Part shown: one piece after another, positions 8,369-18,482 of the stretch | Position numbering within the stretch: position 1 is the first letter of the stretch | Layout: every line of letters begins with the position of its first letter | Source of the DNA: Acidobacteriota bacterium | Lineage (GTDB): Bacteria > Acidobacteriota > Terriglobia > Bryobacterales > Bryobacteraceae | Direction: 5' to 3' | Length of the DNA stretch: 64,000 bases | Assembly (NCBI GenBank): GCA_016185425.1 | Contig: JACPNQ010000028.1 | Coordinates: forward strand, 124,001 to 188,000 | Made by a program: the position numbers and the translations under genes | Notes under the pieces: generated by a model | Database searches by the model: none | What the model saw: the letters and a program-made list of their open reading frames with translations, nothing else | What the model was told of the DNA's origin: nothing

Positions 8369-11121
8369 AAAAACCCGTGCCTGGCGCGAGTTTTTTTGAA
8401 GGTGTCGCGTTCAGCGGCGAGCTGCGGAATCAATAGTTCCTCTTTCTCCATGCCCAGCCAGACTCCCTCCGCCTGGTTAAGAAGCTCCTTCCCCCGCGAT
8501 GGGATCATCTGCGCCACCAGTTCCAACGACCGCGCAACCAGCGCCCGCACGCGCGGCTCCTTGCTCTTTACAAACTGGCTCTGCTGCGCAAATATCTCCA
8601 ACCGCCCGGCTGCCTTCGCCGCCTCCGCAGTCCTTCCCGCGCCCGCCAGCAGACGCGGATGCAGCATCTCGCACTCCAGCATCATGCGTGCGCTGCCAGC
8701 GTCGCGCGAATCGGCTTCGAGCAGCTTTTCCAATACCGCCATCGATGCGTCATTCTGCGCAATCGCCTGCGTCCACATCGATTTGCCGGCGTACAGCTCC
8801 GCAAACTGGAAATACAGAACCCCCAAATTCTGCGGCAACCGCGCGTTGTCCGGATCCTCCGTGCGCAGCCTCTCCAGCAATCGCCGCGACTCTTCCATCG
8901 TCCGCAACGATCGTTCAAAATCTCCCGCCGCGCGCAATGTGTTGCCGTATCGCAAAAGTCCAAACGCCAAATCCACCTGCGCCTTCTTATCCTGCGGGTC
9001 CACACGGACGAGCCACCGTGCCTTCTCCACAACCTTTCCGTAGATTCCCACCGCTTCGGGATACCGCCCCAAATTGATCATGTGCGAGTTTCCCAGTGTG
9101 TCGCCCACGTGGCTCATCGCGATCATCACCGTACGCTGCGCGGACACGTCGTCCGGCTTCATCGCGGCTATGCGCTCCTGCATGCCGAGACTCTTCTGGT
9201 AAGCCGCTAGCGCATCGTTCGTCTTGCCCATACGCGCCAGCACTGCTCCGAGCGTTGCATAACTCGACGCCAATTCACCCAACGCATCGCGGTCGCCGAC
9301 ACCCATGAAATTGAGCTCTTCGCGAATCTGCACGGCGCGCTGCGCGCTGCGCAATCCTTCGTCCACGCCGATGACCGCCGTCATCCGTCCAAGCTGATCG
9401 TGCGCCCGCGCCAACTGCCTCATCCCGTCCACATCGCCGGGCGCGGCCTTTAAATACTCCTCGCCGTGCAGAATCGCCCGCTGGAACGATTCGAGCGAAC
9501 CCTTCGTATCGCTCGCGTACCGCTGCAGCGATCCCAACTTGTATAGCGCCTTCTGCAACTCACGGCGTCCGGCGGGCGTCTGGCCTTCCGCCTTCCAGGC
9601 GCGTTCCAACATCTGTACGGAGCGGCGATAACTCTCCATCGCCCCCTTCGTATCGCCGATGTTGCTGCGCAGCGGATCGCCCTGTACGTCGCCCAGGCGC
9701 TCGTAGCCCAAGCCGACCTCGCGCGCGAGCTGCGGATCGTTGCCCGAATCCTGCGCCAGCGCCTCCAGATATTGCAGACCCTTTTCCACTACGAGCCGCC
9801 GCGCCTTCGTGCTGCCGGGCAGAGATTCCACCGCGTCGTGGAAATCGAACAGGAACGCGTTCGACAGGTGCCGCACCTGATCGAAGCGCCGCTTCGTCGC
9901 CTCCACCTGACGCCAGAGAAGAAACGTGCTAGCGGAGAGCATCAACACGGCCGCCGTGCCGAGGGCCACCGGCAGGCGGTTCCGCTTCAGAAACTTTGCC
10001 GCGCGGTAGCGGAACGAATCCGGCCGCGCCTTGACGGGCAGGCCTTGCAGGAAGGCGCGGATGTCTTCGGCGAACTGCTCGACGCTCGAGTAACGCTGCT
10101 CGCGATCTTTGTGGAGCGCCTTGAGAATGATGTTGTCGAGGTCGCCTCGCAGATCGCGCCCACGCACGGGGCCGTCGCCGGGAGCGGCGGCGCTTGGCCT
10201 CACCGGGGCGGTTTCGCACACTGCGTGAGCAATCGCCGCCAGCGAGGTTTCGTCGATAGTCTGCGCTTTGCGTCCAGTCAGCAGCTCATAGAGGACGATG
10301 CCGAGCGAATAGACGTCGGTTGCCGTGCTGACGGGCTCGCCGCGGACCTGCTCCGGGCTCGCATATTCCGGCGTCAACATCTGCGCCCCGACCACCGTCA
10401 CCGTCTGGTCCGCCGTGTCGGAGAGCACACGCGCGATGCCGAAATCGAGAAGTTTCACCGAGCCCGATTTATCCACTAGAATATTGCCGGGCTTGAGGTC
10501 GCGATGCACGATCAGGTTTTGGTGCGCGTAGCCTACCGCTGAGCAGACATCGAGGAAGAGCAGCAGCCGCTTCTCCAGAGAGAGTGCGGCGTCGCGGCAG
10601 TGCCCGGTAACGGTGATGCCGTCCTCGACAAATTCCATGACGAGGTAGGGCACGCCGTGGCCGCTTGTTCCGCCATCGAGCAAGCGGGCGATATGCGGAT
10701 GCTCCAGGCGCGCGAGGATCTGGCGTTCCTGTTCGAAGCGGCGGAGAACGGAGCGCGAATCCATTCCGCCGCGCAACAGTTTGATGGCGACTTCCTTTTC
10801 GAACGCCGCGTCATCGCGAACAGCGCGGTAGACCGCGCCCATGCCGCCGCGCCCGAGGAAGCCTGTAATCCGATAGGGGCCAAGCCGCTGACCGATTGCC
10901 TGCTCTTCGGTCGCGAGCGCCCACGCTTCGGCGCCGGCCACCATGGCGCTATCGATCGTGGAGCCCGGCTCCGCGTCGGCGTCGACCATTGCGCGCACTT
11001 CGGCAAGCAACGCCGCGTCGCCTTCGCACTCTTTTTCCAGGAACCCGGCGCGCTCAGCCGCGGGCAGATCGAGGGCAGTGTTGAAAAGCGCGTCGACGCG
11101 CGCGAAGCGCTCCGGGGTCAT
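8365..11121 (-). CDS. transmembrane Ser/Thr protein kinase with C-terminal TPR region
   Basis: The protein has 918 residues. After about 80 leader residues comes a Hanks-type kinase domain (about 83-355). It has the glycine loop GRGGMGAVYRA, Lys114 in VAIK, the catalytic loop HRDLKPGN (Asp208), DFG at 226-228 and an activation segment ending YASPEQVRGEP. All catalytic residues are present. One membrane helix near residue 390 (LPVALGTAAVLMLSAS) separates the cytosolic kinase from a long, probably periplasmic helical region with TPR-like repeats. The start codon overlaps the sigma-factor stop by 4 bases, so the two are one operon. This sigma-plus-kinase pairing is common in Acidobacteriota, usually with unknown targets. 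Confidence 0.94.
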   Translation of the reverse strand: MTPERFARVDALFNTALDLPAAERAGFLEKECEGDAALLAEVRAMVDADAEPGSTIDSAMVAGAEAWALATEEQAIGQRLGPYRITGFLGRGGMGAVYRAVRDDAAFEKEVAIKLLRGGMDSRSVLRRFEQERQILARLEHPHIARLLDGGTSGHGVPYLVMEFVEDGITVTGHCRDAALSLEKRLLLFLDVCSAVGYAHQNLIVHRDLKPGNILVDKSGSVKLLDFGIARVLSDTADQTVTVVGAQMLTPEYASPEQVRGEPVSTATDVYSLGIVLYELLTGRKAQTIDETSLAAIAHAVCETAPVRPSAAAPGDGPVRGRDLRGDLDNIILKALHKDREQRYSSVEQFAEDIRAFLQGLPVKARPDSFRYRAAKFLKRNRLPVALGTAAVLMLSASTFLLWRQVEATKRRFDQVRHLSNAFLFDFHDAVESLPGSTKARRLVVEKGLQYLEALAQDSGNDPQLAREVGLGYERLGDVQGDPLRSNIGDTKGAMESYRRSVQMLERAWKAEGQTPAGRRELQKALYKLGSLQRYASDTKGSLESFQRAILHGEEYLKAAPGDVDGMRQLARAHDQLGRMTAVIGVDEGLRSAQRAVQIREELNFMGVGDRDALGELASSYATLGAVLARMGKTNDALAAYQKSLGMQERIAAMKPDDVSAQRTVMIAMSHVGDTLGNSHMINLGRYPEAVGIYGKVVEKARWLVRVDPQDKKAQVDLAFGLLRYGNTLRAAGDFERSLRTMEESRRLLERLRTEDPDNARLPQNLGVLYFQFAELYAGKSMWTQAIAQNDASMAVLEKLLEADSRDAGSARMMLECEMLHPRLLAGAGRTAEAAKAAGRLEIFAQQSQFVKSKEPRVRALVARSLELVAQMIPSRGKELLNQAEGVWLGMEKEELLIPQLAAERDTFKKTRARHGFF
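8367..8397. terminator. bidirectional terminator in the 3' end of the kinase gene
   Basis: Seven A (8367-8373) and seven T (8391-8397) flank a short GC-rich stem, so a hairpin with a U tract would form on either strand. It would terminate both the purH/small-protein transcript and the sigma-kinase transcript. It is embedded in the last codons of the kinase gene. Confidence 0.65.
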
Positions 11122-11684
11122 TGTTCACCTGGGGTGAGCTGCACCCGTATCCAGGCTTCCGCCGAGCGGAGGTCGCGGCTAACGGTCGCTTTCGAAACGC
11201 CGGTAGCTTCCACGATTTCGTCGAGCGTAAGGCCGCCGAAGTATTTCATCTCGAGGATCTTGCCTTTGCGGGCGTCGAGTTTTTCAAGCTGCTGCAAGGC
11301 TTCTTCGAGCGCGAGGAAGGGCGAGTTCACCGACGGATCGCCAATGTCGATGCCCATGCCGTCGAGGGAAACTTTGTTGCCGCCGCCACGTTTTCCGGCG
11401 CGGAATTTGCGGGCCGAATCGACGAGCACCTGCCGCATCAAATGCGCGGCGACGCCGAAGAAGTGGGCGCGGTTTTGAAAGTCGGGAATGTCCTGCCCGA
11501 TGAGGCGCACGTAGGCTTCGTGGACCAGGGCGGTTGGCTGCAGGGTGTGTCCGGTGCGTTCGCGCGAGATATAGCTTTCCGCGAGCCGGCGAAGCTCGTC
11601 ATAGACAACGGGAAGAAGAGCATCCAGCGCCGCGCGATTTCCCTCACGCCATTCAACGAGCAGACGAGTGACCTCTTGCCGCAT
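11118..11684 (-). CDS. ECF-type RNA polymerase sigma factor (TIGR02999-like)
   Basis: The protein has about 188 residues. Region 2 includes LQPTALVHEAYVRLIGQ and region 4 includes LTLDEIVEATGVSKATVSRDL, a helix-turn-helix that reads the -35 box. The sequence fits the TIGR02999 (ECF-like Sig-70) group, which is often encoded beside Ser/Thr kinases rather than a classic anti-sigma factor. I chose the ATG at 11684 by family length. No good RBS is visible there, and a start at 11741 is possible. It is translationally coupled to the downstream kinase gene, which is the likely regulator of its activity. Confidence 0.9.
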   Translation of the reverse strand: MRQEVTRLLVEWREGNRAALDALLPVVYDELRRLAESYISRERTGHTLQPTALVHEAYVRLIGQDIPDFQNRAHFFGVAAHLMRQVLVDSARKFRAGKRGGGNKVSLDGMGIDIGDPSVNSPFLALEEALQQLEKLDARKGKILEMKYFGGLTLDEIVEATGVSKATVSRDLRSAEAWIRVQLTPGEQ

Positions 11685-11744
11685 GTACGTGTAGGTGAGT
11701 CTAGCACCTGGCGGCGGCCCCGTTGAATAGCGGGGGAAGGCCAT

Positions 11745-11773
11745 TTGACATATGAGGTCCGGGGGGTTTTTAC
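11745..11773 (+). promoter_or_regulatory. candidate promoter of the TonB receptor cluster
   Basis: A perfect TTGACA (11745-11750) is followed after 17 bases by TTTACT, a 4/6 match to the -10 box. It lies about 40 bases upstream of the receptor's ATG. It is read from sequence only, and an ECF-type promoter could also exist here. Confidence 0.4.
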
Positions 11774-11811
11774 TTGTAAACAGGGATTTCCCTATCTCAA
11801 GGGGGTTGTCA

Positions 11812-14800
11812 ATGAGCATTGCTCACTTCAAACGCTGGCAAGGGCGTCTTGCCCTGCTGGTTTTTGCATCGCTGCTGGGGATTCTTGCAATTCCGGCGGC
11901 GGCGCAGGTGTTGTATGGCACGATTGTCGGAACGGTGGAAGACGCCACCGGCGCCGTTGTTCCGAATGCAAAGATCACGGTTACGGAGAAGTCGACCGGG
12001 CTCGTCCGCGACACTACCTCCGATGTGTCCGGCAATTATTCGCTTCCTAGCCTTCCCATCGGCACTTACTCGGTGAAGGTAACGGCTAACGGGTTCAAGT
12101 CGCTCACGCGCGATGGCGTCGTGTTGACGGTGAACACTACGATTCGCGTCAACACGAATCTGGAGGTCGGTGCTGTGTCCGAGCAAGTTACCGTTGAGGC
12201 CTCCGCGGTGCAGTTGCAGACGGATCGCAGCGACACGAAGACGGAAATCACGTCCAAAATTGTTACGGAACTGCCGCTGAACCAGTACCGCAATTATCAG
12301 GCGCTGATCAACCTGGTCCCCGGCGCGACGCCGGCGGCGCTGCAGAATTCTTCGACCGATACACCGGGCCGCGCGCTGCGCTCCTTTGTGAACGGCACGG
12401 CAACCAATAACAACGTCACCCGCCTCGACGGCGCAACCAATATCAACATCTGGCTGCCCCATCACGTGGCATATGTCGCCCCGGCCGAAACCGTGGAGAA
12501 CGTGAACATCACGACCTCCTCTCTCGACGCGGAACAAGGCATGGCGGGCGGCGCGGCGATGACTGTCGCCTCCGCCAGCGGTACGAATCAGTTGCATGGC
12601 GCGGGATGGGAATACCACGAGAACGAAGGGTTGAAATCCCGCAGCTACTTCCAGGCGCCCGGCGTTCCGAACGCTCCCTACAAGCTGAACATTTTCGGCG
12701 GCAAACTCGGCGGGGCGATCATCAAGAACAAGTTGTTCTGGTTCGCGCACACCGAAATCACCCGGCAGGGCCTCGGCGGACAGGGCTATTTCACTGTGCC
12801 GGACGCAGCCATGCGCGCGGGCGATTTTTCGGCTCGCATCGGCACAAATGGGCAAGGCGTCGTTTACGATCCGGCCACTGGTAATGCCGATGGCACAGGC
12901 CGTACACCTTTCGCGGGCAATCGTGTCCCGGCGGGCCGCTTCTCGCCACAAGCATTGAAGATGCTGGCGCTCGTCCCGGATCCCAACAACACCGCCGGAT
13001 CCTATTTGGCAAACCCGCTAACCGGCATCTTCTCGGGCAACTACTTCAACAGCGCCACGGGTCAGCTCAACCGCAACAACTATGACGGCAAGTTGAACTG
13101 GAACCGCAACGACAAGCACACGATGTTTGTGAAGTATTCGATGTTGACCGCGCTCTCCGGCGGCGTGTTCGGCCTCGGCAAGGCCGGCGGCAGCGGTCTC
13201 GGTGGCGACCCGGGCCTTGGCGATACGCACCAGTACCTGGCCACCGTGGGCACGAACTACGCGATCACTCCGACGATGCTGCTGGACGCCACCTGGGGCA
13301 TGACGCGCATGGACCAGACGGCCCAGGGCCAGGACTTCGGCACGAATTTCGGCACGGACGTGTTCGGCATTCCAGGCACGAACGGTCCGGACCCGCGTCA
13401 GAGCGGCCTGCCCGTTTTCAATGTGGGGGGCTTGAGCACCTGGGGCCAGACGGCCACCTGGATGCCTCTTGAACGCCACGAGCGCAGCTACACATTCACT
13501 ACGAATCTGTCGATCATCAAGTCCAAGCACGAGATCCGCATGGGCTTCGATTCGGTTCGCCACAAGATGGACCACTGGCAGCCGGAAACCGACAATCCCC
13601 GCGGCAACTTCAACTTCGGCGGCGCTGTCACATCGTTGAACGGCGGTCCGAATGCGCAGTTGGCTAATGGTATGGCACAGTTCCTGCTCGGCCTGCCGAC
13701 GAGCATCTCGAAGAGCTTGCAGTATGAGCTGATGACGACGCGCGAATGGCAGTTCGGCTGGTATCTCCGGGACCGCTGGCAGATCAACCGCAATGTCACG
13801 CTGAATCTCGGCGTCCGAGCGGAAAGGTATCCGCTGCTGAACCGCGGCGACGGCAAGGGTATTGAGAAGCTCGACCTGTCCAACTTGAAGGTGACGTTGG
13901 GCGGCCGCGGCCCGATCCCGACGAACCCCGGCATCAATGTGAAACCAGTGTTCTTCGCTCCTCGTGTCGGCCTGGCGATTCGCGTCAACGACAGCACGGT
14001 AATTCGTACCGGATACGGCATGACGATCGATCCGCTACCGTTCTCGCGTCCGATCCGCGGTTTCTATCCGCTGACCATCGCGGCGACGTTCCAGCAGAAC
14101 ACCGGATTCCAGAGCTTTGGTAACCTGGCGACGGGTATCCCGACGCTGCCGACTCCGGACCTCTCGACCGGCATCATCGACCTGCCGAATACCTATGCGA
14201 TGCGCAGCCCCTGGGGCGACATCAAGCGCGGGGGCGTGCAGTCCTGGAACTTCACGATCGAAAGGCGCATCGGCCGCAACTTGAATGGCTCGGTGGGCTA
14301 CGTGGGAACGCAGTCGTCGAACGTGCTGGGTGACCGCGACGTGAACTCTCCGGCTCCGGGCGCCGGCAATAACGGCCGTCCGTTCTATGCCAAGTTCGGC
14401 CGCAACATCGCGATCAACATGTGGGACGGCTGGATGAGCTCCCACTACCACAGCCTGCAGAGCAGCCTGCGCGGCAACGTAACCAAGGACTTGTTTGTGC
14501 AGGGCGCCTATACCTGGTCGAAGGCCATCAACATGACCGACGAAGATGGCTGGGTCAGCACGAGCTGGAACTGGGATCCGGTGATCAAGCGCAACCGCGC
14601 CGCAGCCGGCTACGACCGCACGCAGGTCTTCCAGATGGGCTACCTGTACCAGCTCCCTGTGGGTAAGGGCAAAGCTTTCATGAATACGTCGAACAAGGCG
14701 GCGAATCTGGTCCTGGGCGGCTGGCAGACGGGCGGTATCTATTACGCCATGTCCGGCACTCCCTTCACCGTGACCGCGGATGGCACCCGTCTGGCGTCGT

Positions 14801-15171
14801 CCGGCAATCTGCAGACGGCAGACCAGATCGGCAACTTCACATACCTGTACGGCAAGGGTACGAATACGCCGTACTTCGCCGCGTCCAACTTTGCCACTCC
14901 GATTCCGACGGCGTCTTCGCCGATCCGGTTCGGAACGACGGGCCGGAACCGCTTCCGCGGACCGGGCCGGGCGGGCGTGGATTTCAACCTGTTGAAGAAC
15001 TTCGCGATTACGGAAAAGATTACCGTCCAGTTCCGCGCGGAAGCGCAGAACCTGACCAACACGCCGCAGTTCAGCAATCCGAGCGCGAACGTGGATGGCG
15101 GCAACTTTGGCCTGATCACGGGCGCCAGCGGCGAACGGCAACTCCGTTTCGGTGTGCGCGCATCGTTCTAA
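11812..15171 (+). CDS. Oar-like TonB-dependent outer-membrane receptor
   Basis: The protein has about 1119 residues, starting at the ATG with AAGGGGG just upstream. A signal peptide ends near AIPAAAQ. An N-terminal carboxypeptidase-regulatory-like beta domain follows (GTVEDATGAVVPNAKITV ... GNYSLPSLPIGTYSVKV). Next come a plug region (TELPLNQYRNYQALINLVPG) and a long barrel rich in Asn, Gly and aromatic residues that ends RFGVRASF with a terminal Phe. These Oar-type receptors are highly expanded in Solibacter-like genomes and probably import large oligomers, but the ligand is unknown here. It is divergent from the sigma-kinase operon and leads a cluster with a TPR protein and a peptidase. Confidence 0.93.
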   Translation: MSIAHFKRWQGRLALLVFASLLGILAIPAAAQVLYGTIVGTVEDATGAVVPNAKITVTEKSTGLVRDTTSDVSGNYSLPSLPIGTYSVKVTANGFKSLTRDGVVLTVNTTIRVNTNLEVGAVSEQVTVEASAVQLQTDRSDTKTEITSKIVTELPLNQYRNYQALINLVPGATPAALQNSSTDTPGRALRSFVNGTATNNNVTRLDGATNINIWLPHHVAYVAPAETVENVNITTSSLDAEQGMAGGAAMTVASASGTNQLHGAGWEYHENEGLKSRSYFQAPGVPNAPYKLNIFGGKLGGAIIKNKLFWFAHTEITRQGLGGQGYFTVPDAAMRAGDFSARIGTNGQGVVYDPATGNADGTGRTPFAGNRVPAGRFSPQALKMLALVPDPNNTAGSYLANPLTGIFSGNYFNSATGQLNRNNYDGKLNWNRNDKHTMFVKYSMLTALSGGVFGLGKAGGSGLGGDPGLGDTHQYLATVGTNYAITPTMLLDATWGMTRMDQTAQGQDFGTNFGTDVFGIPGTNGPDPRQSGLPVFNVGGLSTWGQTATWMPLERHERSYTFTTNLSIIKSKHEIRMGFDSVRHKMDHWQPETDNPRGNFNFGGAVTSLNGGPNAQLANGMAQFLLGLPTSISKSLQYELMTTREWQFGWYLRDRWQINRNVTLNLGVRAERYPLLNRGDGKGIEKLDLSNLKVTLGGRGPIPTNPGINVKPVFFAPRVGLAIRVNDSTVIRTGYGMTIDPLPFSRPIRGFYPLTIAATFQQNTGFQSFGNLATGIPTLPTPDLSTGIIDLPNTYAMRSPWGDIKRGGVQSWNFTIERRIGRNLNGSVGYVGTQSSNVLGDRDVNSPAPGAGNNGRPFYAKFGRNIAINMWDGWMSSHYHSLQSSLRGNVTKDLFVQGAYTWSKAINMTDEDGWVSTSWNWDPVIKRNRAAAGYDRTQVFQMGYLYQLPVGKGKAFMNTSNKAANLVLGGWQTGGIYYAMSGTPFTVTADGTRLASSGNLQTADQIGNFTYLYGKGTNTPYFAASNFATPIPTASSPIRFGTTGRNRFRGPGRAGVDFNLLKNFAITEKITVQFRAEAQNLTNTPQFSNPSANVDGGNFGLITGASGERQLRFGVRASF

Positions 15172-15183
15172 GCTAGAAGGTTG

Positions 15184-16443
15184 ATGCAACCAAACCAAAT
15201 CGGGCGCTGGCTTCGGCTGGCGCCCGTTTTGCTTTTGGGCCTGTGGGGGCAGGAGGCGAAGCTGGCGGAAGAGGGCCAGAGGCGGATGGCGGCGGGTGAT
15301 TTTGCCGGGGCGGCGGGCATTTATGAGCAGTTGGTGAAGCAGGCGCCGGCGAATCCGGGTTGGAAGTTGAACCTCGGCATTGCGCTACATATGGCGGGGC
15401 GCGATAAAGAAGCGATTGAGCCATTGGACGTTGCGTCGAAGGCCATTCCGCAAGCGTTTCCGGCTCACGCGTTTTTGGGCACTTCACTATTGCGATTGGG
15501 GCAGGCGGCGAGGGCGGTTGCGCCGCTGCAACGGGCGGTCGCGATGAAGCCGAACGATTCGCAGGGGCGGCGGTTGTTGGCGGAGGCTTTTCTGCAGACG
15601 GGCCAGCCGAAGAATGCGGTGGGCCAGTTGGAAGCGTTGACGCGGCTGGAGCCAAATGATGCGGGCGCGTGGTTTGTGCTGGGCCGAGCGAATGAATCCG
15701 CATCAGCGGAGGCGTTTCAGTCGCTGGCGAAACAGTTCCCGGAGTCGCGCGGCTTCTTGTTGACGACCGCGGAGGTGCGGCGGAAGCAGCAACGATTCAA
15801 GGCCGCTGACGCGTTGGAGGCACAGGCGAAGGGCAGACCACCGATGGCGCGGGCCGATGCGCTGGCGAAGGAGATCGCGACTTTCCAGGCGGGCGCGCTG
15901 CGGGCGTTCAGCCAGTTGGGTAAGCTGCCGGACAACCCGCAGTTGCATCGCGTGAAGGCCGAGACGCTGCGGGCCCAGGGCAAGCATCTGGAGGCAGTGG
16001 AAGAGTGGCGGGTTGCACTACGCTTCCGGCCGGACGATCGCGAAGTGGAGCGTGAATTGGCCGCGTCGTTGTACGCGGGCGCGCAGTATCTGGAGGCGTT
16101 GAACACAATCGAGCGGCTGCTGGTTCATGAACCGGATTCGGCGATTCTCCACTTTCTAAAGGGCGACTGTTTGTTGCAGCAGGGCCAGGCGGAGGAGGCG
16201 ATCGGATCGTTGCGGCGCGCGGTTTCCGTCCTACCGGCGCGAGCTTCGTTGGGTCGTGCGCTACTCGCGGTGGGACGGGGCGCGGAGGCTGTGCCGCATC
16301 TCGAAGCGTCGGCGTCAGCGCTTGATACCGACGGCGCGCTGTACTTTCAATTGAGCCGCGCTTATCAGGCGGTGGGCGAAACCGCGAAAGCCGCGGCGGC
16401 GTTGGCGGAATCGCAAAAACGCCGGACGGAAGCGCAACAATAG
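15184..16443 (+). CDS. secreted TPR-repeat protein
   Basis: This 419-residue protein has a signal-like N-terminus (LRLAPVLLLGLWGQE). The rest is built of about ten TPR-like helical pairs with the usual A/G/Y/L spacing, for example AAGIYEQLVKQAPANPGWKLNLGIAL and AEEAIGSLRRAVSVLPA. AGAAGG-like AGAAGG bases precede the ATG at close range. It starts 12 bases after the receptor stop and ends 4 bases before the M2 peptidase, so the three genes are probably co-transcribed. It may be a periplasmic scaffold for the receptor or peptidase, which is an inference from position only. Confidence 0.85.
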   Translation: MQPNQIGRWLRLAPVLLLGLWGQEAKLAEEGQRRMAAGDFAGAAGIYEQLVKQAPANPGWKLNLGIALHMAGRDKEAIEPLDVASKAIPQAFPAHAFLGTSLLRLGQAARAVAPLQRAVAMKPNDSQGRRLLAEAFLQTGQPKNAVGQLEALTRLEPNDAGAWFVLGRANESASAEAFQSLAKQFPESRGFLLTTAEVRRKQQRFKAADALEAQAKGRPPMARADALAKEIATFQAGALRAFSQLGKLPDNPQLHRVKAETLRAQGKHLEAVEEWRVALRFRPDDREVERELAASLYAGAQYLEALNTIERLLVHEPDSAILHFLKGDCLLQQGQAEEAIGSLRRAVSVLPARASLGRALLAVGRGAEAVPHLEASASALDTDGALYFQLSRAYQAVGETAKAAAALAESQKRRTEAQQ

Positions 16444-16447
16444 GAAA

Positions 16448-18229
16448 ATGAGGATCCTACTCGCGCTGCTCGCGGTAACCGCCGCAGTGCAGGCCCAGAC
16501 CGTCGCGGAGGCGAAAGCCTTTCTCGATGAGGCCGAATCGTCCCTGCTGAAGCAGTCGAACTTTTTGAACCGCGCGCAGTGGCTGCAATCGACTTACATT
16601 ACTTCCGATAGCGAGACGCAGGCGGCGCTGGCGAATGAGCAGTTCATCGAAGTGATGAAAGAGTACGCCCGGAAGGCGACGCGCTTCGACAAGGTGAAGC
16701 TGCCTGCGGATATAGCGCGGAAGATGATGCTGCTGAAGATCGGACTGACAATGGTGACGCCGTCGAACAAGGCCGAGGCATCGGAGTTGACGAAGCTGAC
16801 GGCCGGCATGGAGTCGGCATATGGGTCGGGCAAGTATTGCAGGGATGCCCCGCAGGATAAGGGGAAGTGTCTCGATTTGCAGGACATCACGCTGATCATG
16901 GCGAACAGCCGCGATCCGAAGGAGCTGCTGGATGTCTGGCAGGGTTGGCACAAAGTGGCGCGGCCGTTGAAGAAGGACTACCGGCGGTTTGTGGAACTGG
17001 GTAACAAGGGCGCGAAGGAGTTGGGGTTCGCCGACATGGGCGCGATGTGGCGGTCAAAGTACGACATGCCGCCGGAGGCGTTCTCGAAGGAAGTCGATCG
17101 GTTGTGGGACCAGGTGCGGCCGCTGTATGTGAGTCTGCATGCCTATGTGCGGGCGAGGCTGCGCGAGAGGTACGGCGAGGCGGTGGTTCCGGAGAAGGGC
17201 CCCATTCCCGCTCATCTGCTCGGTAACATGTGGGCGCAGAGCTGGGACAACATTTACGACATTCTGGAGCCGAAGGGCGCGCCGAAGAACTACGACCTGA
17301 CGGCGATTCTGAAGGAGAAGAGAATCGACGAGAAGGAGATGGTTCGCTATGGTGAGCGGTTCTTCCAGTCGCTCGGCTTCTCGCCCCTGCCGAAGACGTT
17401 TTACGAGCGATCGCTGTTTATCAAGCCGCAGGACCGTGAAGTGGTGTGCCATGCGTCGGCGTGGGACGTGGATAACGATGAGGATCTGCGGATCAAGATG
17501 TGCATTCAGATTACCGGTGAAGAGTTCGCGGTGATCCATCATGAACTGGGGCACAACATCTACCAGCGGGCGTATCGGACGTTGCCGTTCCTGTTCCGGG
17601 ACTCGGCGAACGACGGATTCCATGAGGCGGTTGGCGACACGATCGCGCTGTCGATTACGCCCGAGTACCTGGTGCAGATCGGGCTGCTCGACAAAGCCAC
17701 CGATCCGAGCGGCGATATCGGGCTGTTGCTGAAGCAGGCGCTGGCGAAGATTTCGTTCCTGCCGTTTGGGCTGATGATCGACCAGTGGCGGTGGAAAGTG
17801 TTTTCGGGCGAGATTACACCGGCGAATTACAACCAGAAGTGGTGGGAGCTGCGGCGGAAGTATCAGGGCGTTGACGAGGCCGGGCGGTCGGAGACCGATT
17901 TCGATCCCGCGGCGAAGTATCATGTTGCGGCGAATGTACCGTACACGCGGTACTTTCTCGCGCATATCCTGCAGTTCCAGTTCCACCGGGCGTTGAGCCA
18001 GGCGGCGGGTTGCAAGACGCCGCTGCATCGGTGCTCGATCTATAACTCGAAGGAGGCGGGCGACAAGTTGAACGCCATGCTTTCGATGGGTTTGAGTAAG
18101 CCTTGGCCGGATGCTTTGGAGGCGATTTCGGGCAAGCGCGAGATGGATGCGCGGGCTATTCTCGATTACTTCGCGCCGCTCCGGAAGTGGCTGGATGAGC
18201 AGAACAAGGGGAAGGCGGTGGGCTGGTAG
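16448..18229 (+). CDS. M2-family (ACE-like) zinc dipeptidyl carboxypeptidase
   Basis: This 593-residue protein has a signal peptide (MRILLALLAVTAAVQAQ) and the gluzincin motif HELGH at 365-369. Glu393 in HEAVGDT is the third zinc ligand, 24 residues after the last His, matching peptidase family M2 (angiotensin-converting enzyme). The C-terminal segment FLAHILQFQFHRAL resembles the conserved family region that contains the substrate-pocket residues. It would remove C-terminal dipeptides from peptides in the periplasm. Its place behind an Oar-type receptor and a TPR protein suggests a peptide-use cluster. Confidence 0.93.
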   Translation: MRILLALLAVTAAVQAQTVAEAKAFLDEAESSLLKQSNFLNRAQWLQSTYITSDSETQAALANEQFIEVMKEYARKATRFDKVKLPADIARKMMLLKIGLTMVTPSNKAEASELTKLTAGMESAYGSGKYCRDAPQDKGKCLDLQDITLIMANSRDPKELLDVWQGWHKVARPLKKDYRRFVELGNKGAKELGFADMGAMWRSKYDMPPEAFSKEVDRLWDQVRPLYVSLHAYVRARLRERYGEAVVPEKGPIPAHLLGNMWAQSWDNIYDILEPKGAPKNYDLTAILKEKRIDEKEMVRYGERFFQSLGFSPLPKTFYERSLFIKPQDREVVCHASAWDVDNDEDLRIKMCIQITGEEFAVIHHELGHNIYQRAYRTLPFLFRDSANDGFHEAVGDTIALSITPEYLVQIGLLDKATDPSGDIGLLLKQALAKISFLPFGLMIDQWRWKVFSGEITPANYNQKWWELRRKYQGVDEAGRSETDFDPAAKYHVAANVPYTRYFLAHILQFQFHRALSQAAGCKTPLHRCSIYNSKEAGDKLNAMLSMGLSKPWPDALEAISGKREMDARAILDYFAPLRKWLDEQNKGKAVGW

Positions 18230-18231
18230 AA

Positions 18232-18447
18232 GGGACCCTGCCCCCGTGTGTCCCGCTGCAATTGTTTTACGCCCCTGCGCGTGGACACACGTATGGTGTT
18301 TTGGTATATGCGGTTTTCAAAGACCTTGCGCGGCGCTTGCCCGATCGAAGACTTGCTCGAAGAGGCGAGGCCGCAAAAACGGAAAGGGCCCGACTGCGCG
18401 GTACAGTCAGGCCCTAATTAATCCCATTATATGACGCCGTCAAGGGG
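18232..18447 (-). repeat. roughly 215-bp structured repeat, copy B (inverted relative to copy A)
   Basis: Read on the minus strand this is the counterpart of 4822-5036. The order is the same: TTGAC...TATAAT at one end, a GGGCC/GGCCC hairpin (18384-18415), a TTTGAAAACCGCATATA block, then GTGTGTCC/GGACACAC arms (18246-18253 with 18283-18290) and a terminal GGGAC...GTCCC. The arms are conserved while the loops differ, which suggests structure matters. It starts 2 bases after the stop of the M2 peptidase gene and ends just past the 3' end of the fic relic, again a convergent gap. The two copies bracket 13.2 kb. Confidence 0.8.
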
Positions 18448-18482
18448 CAAGTGAGGGTCTGTTGAGGAGAAGTGTTTTGTTT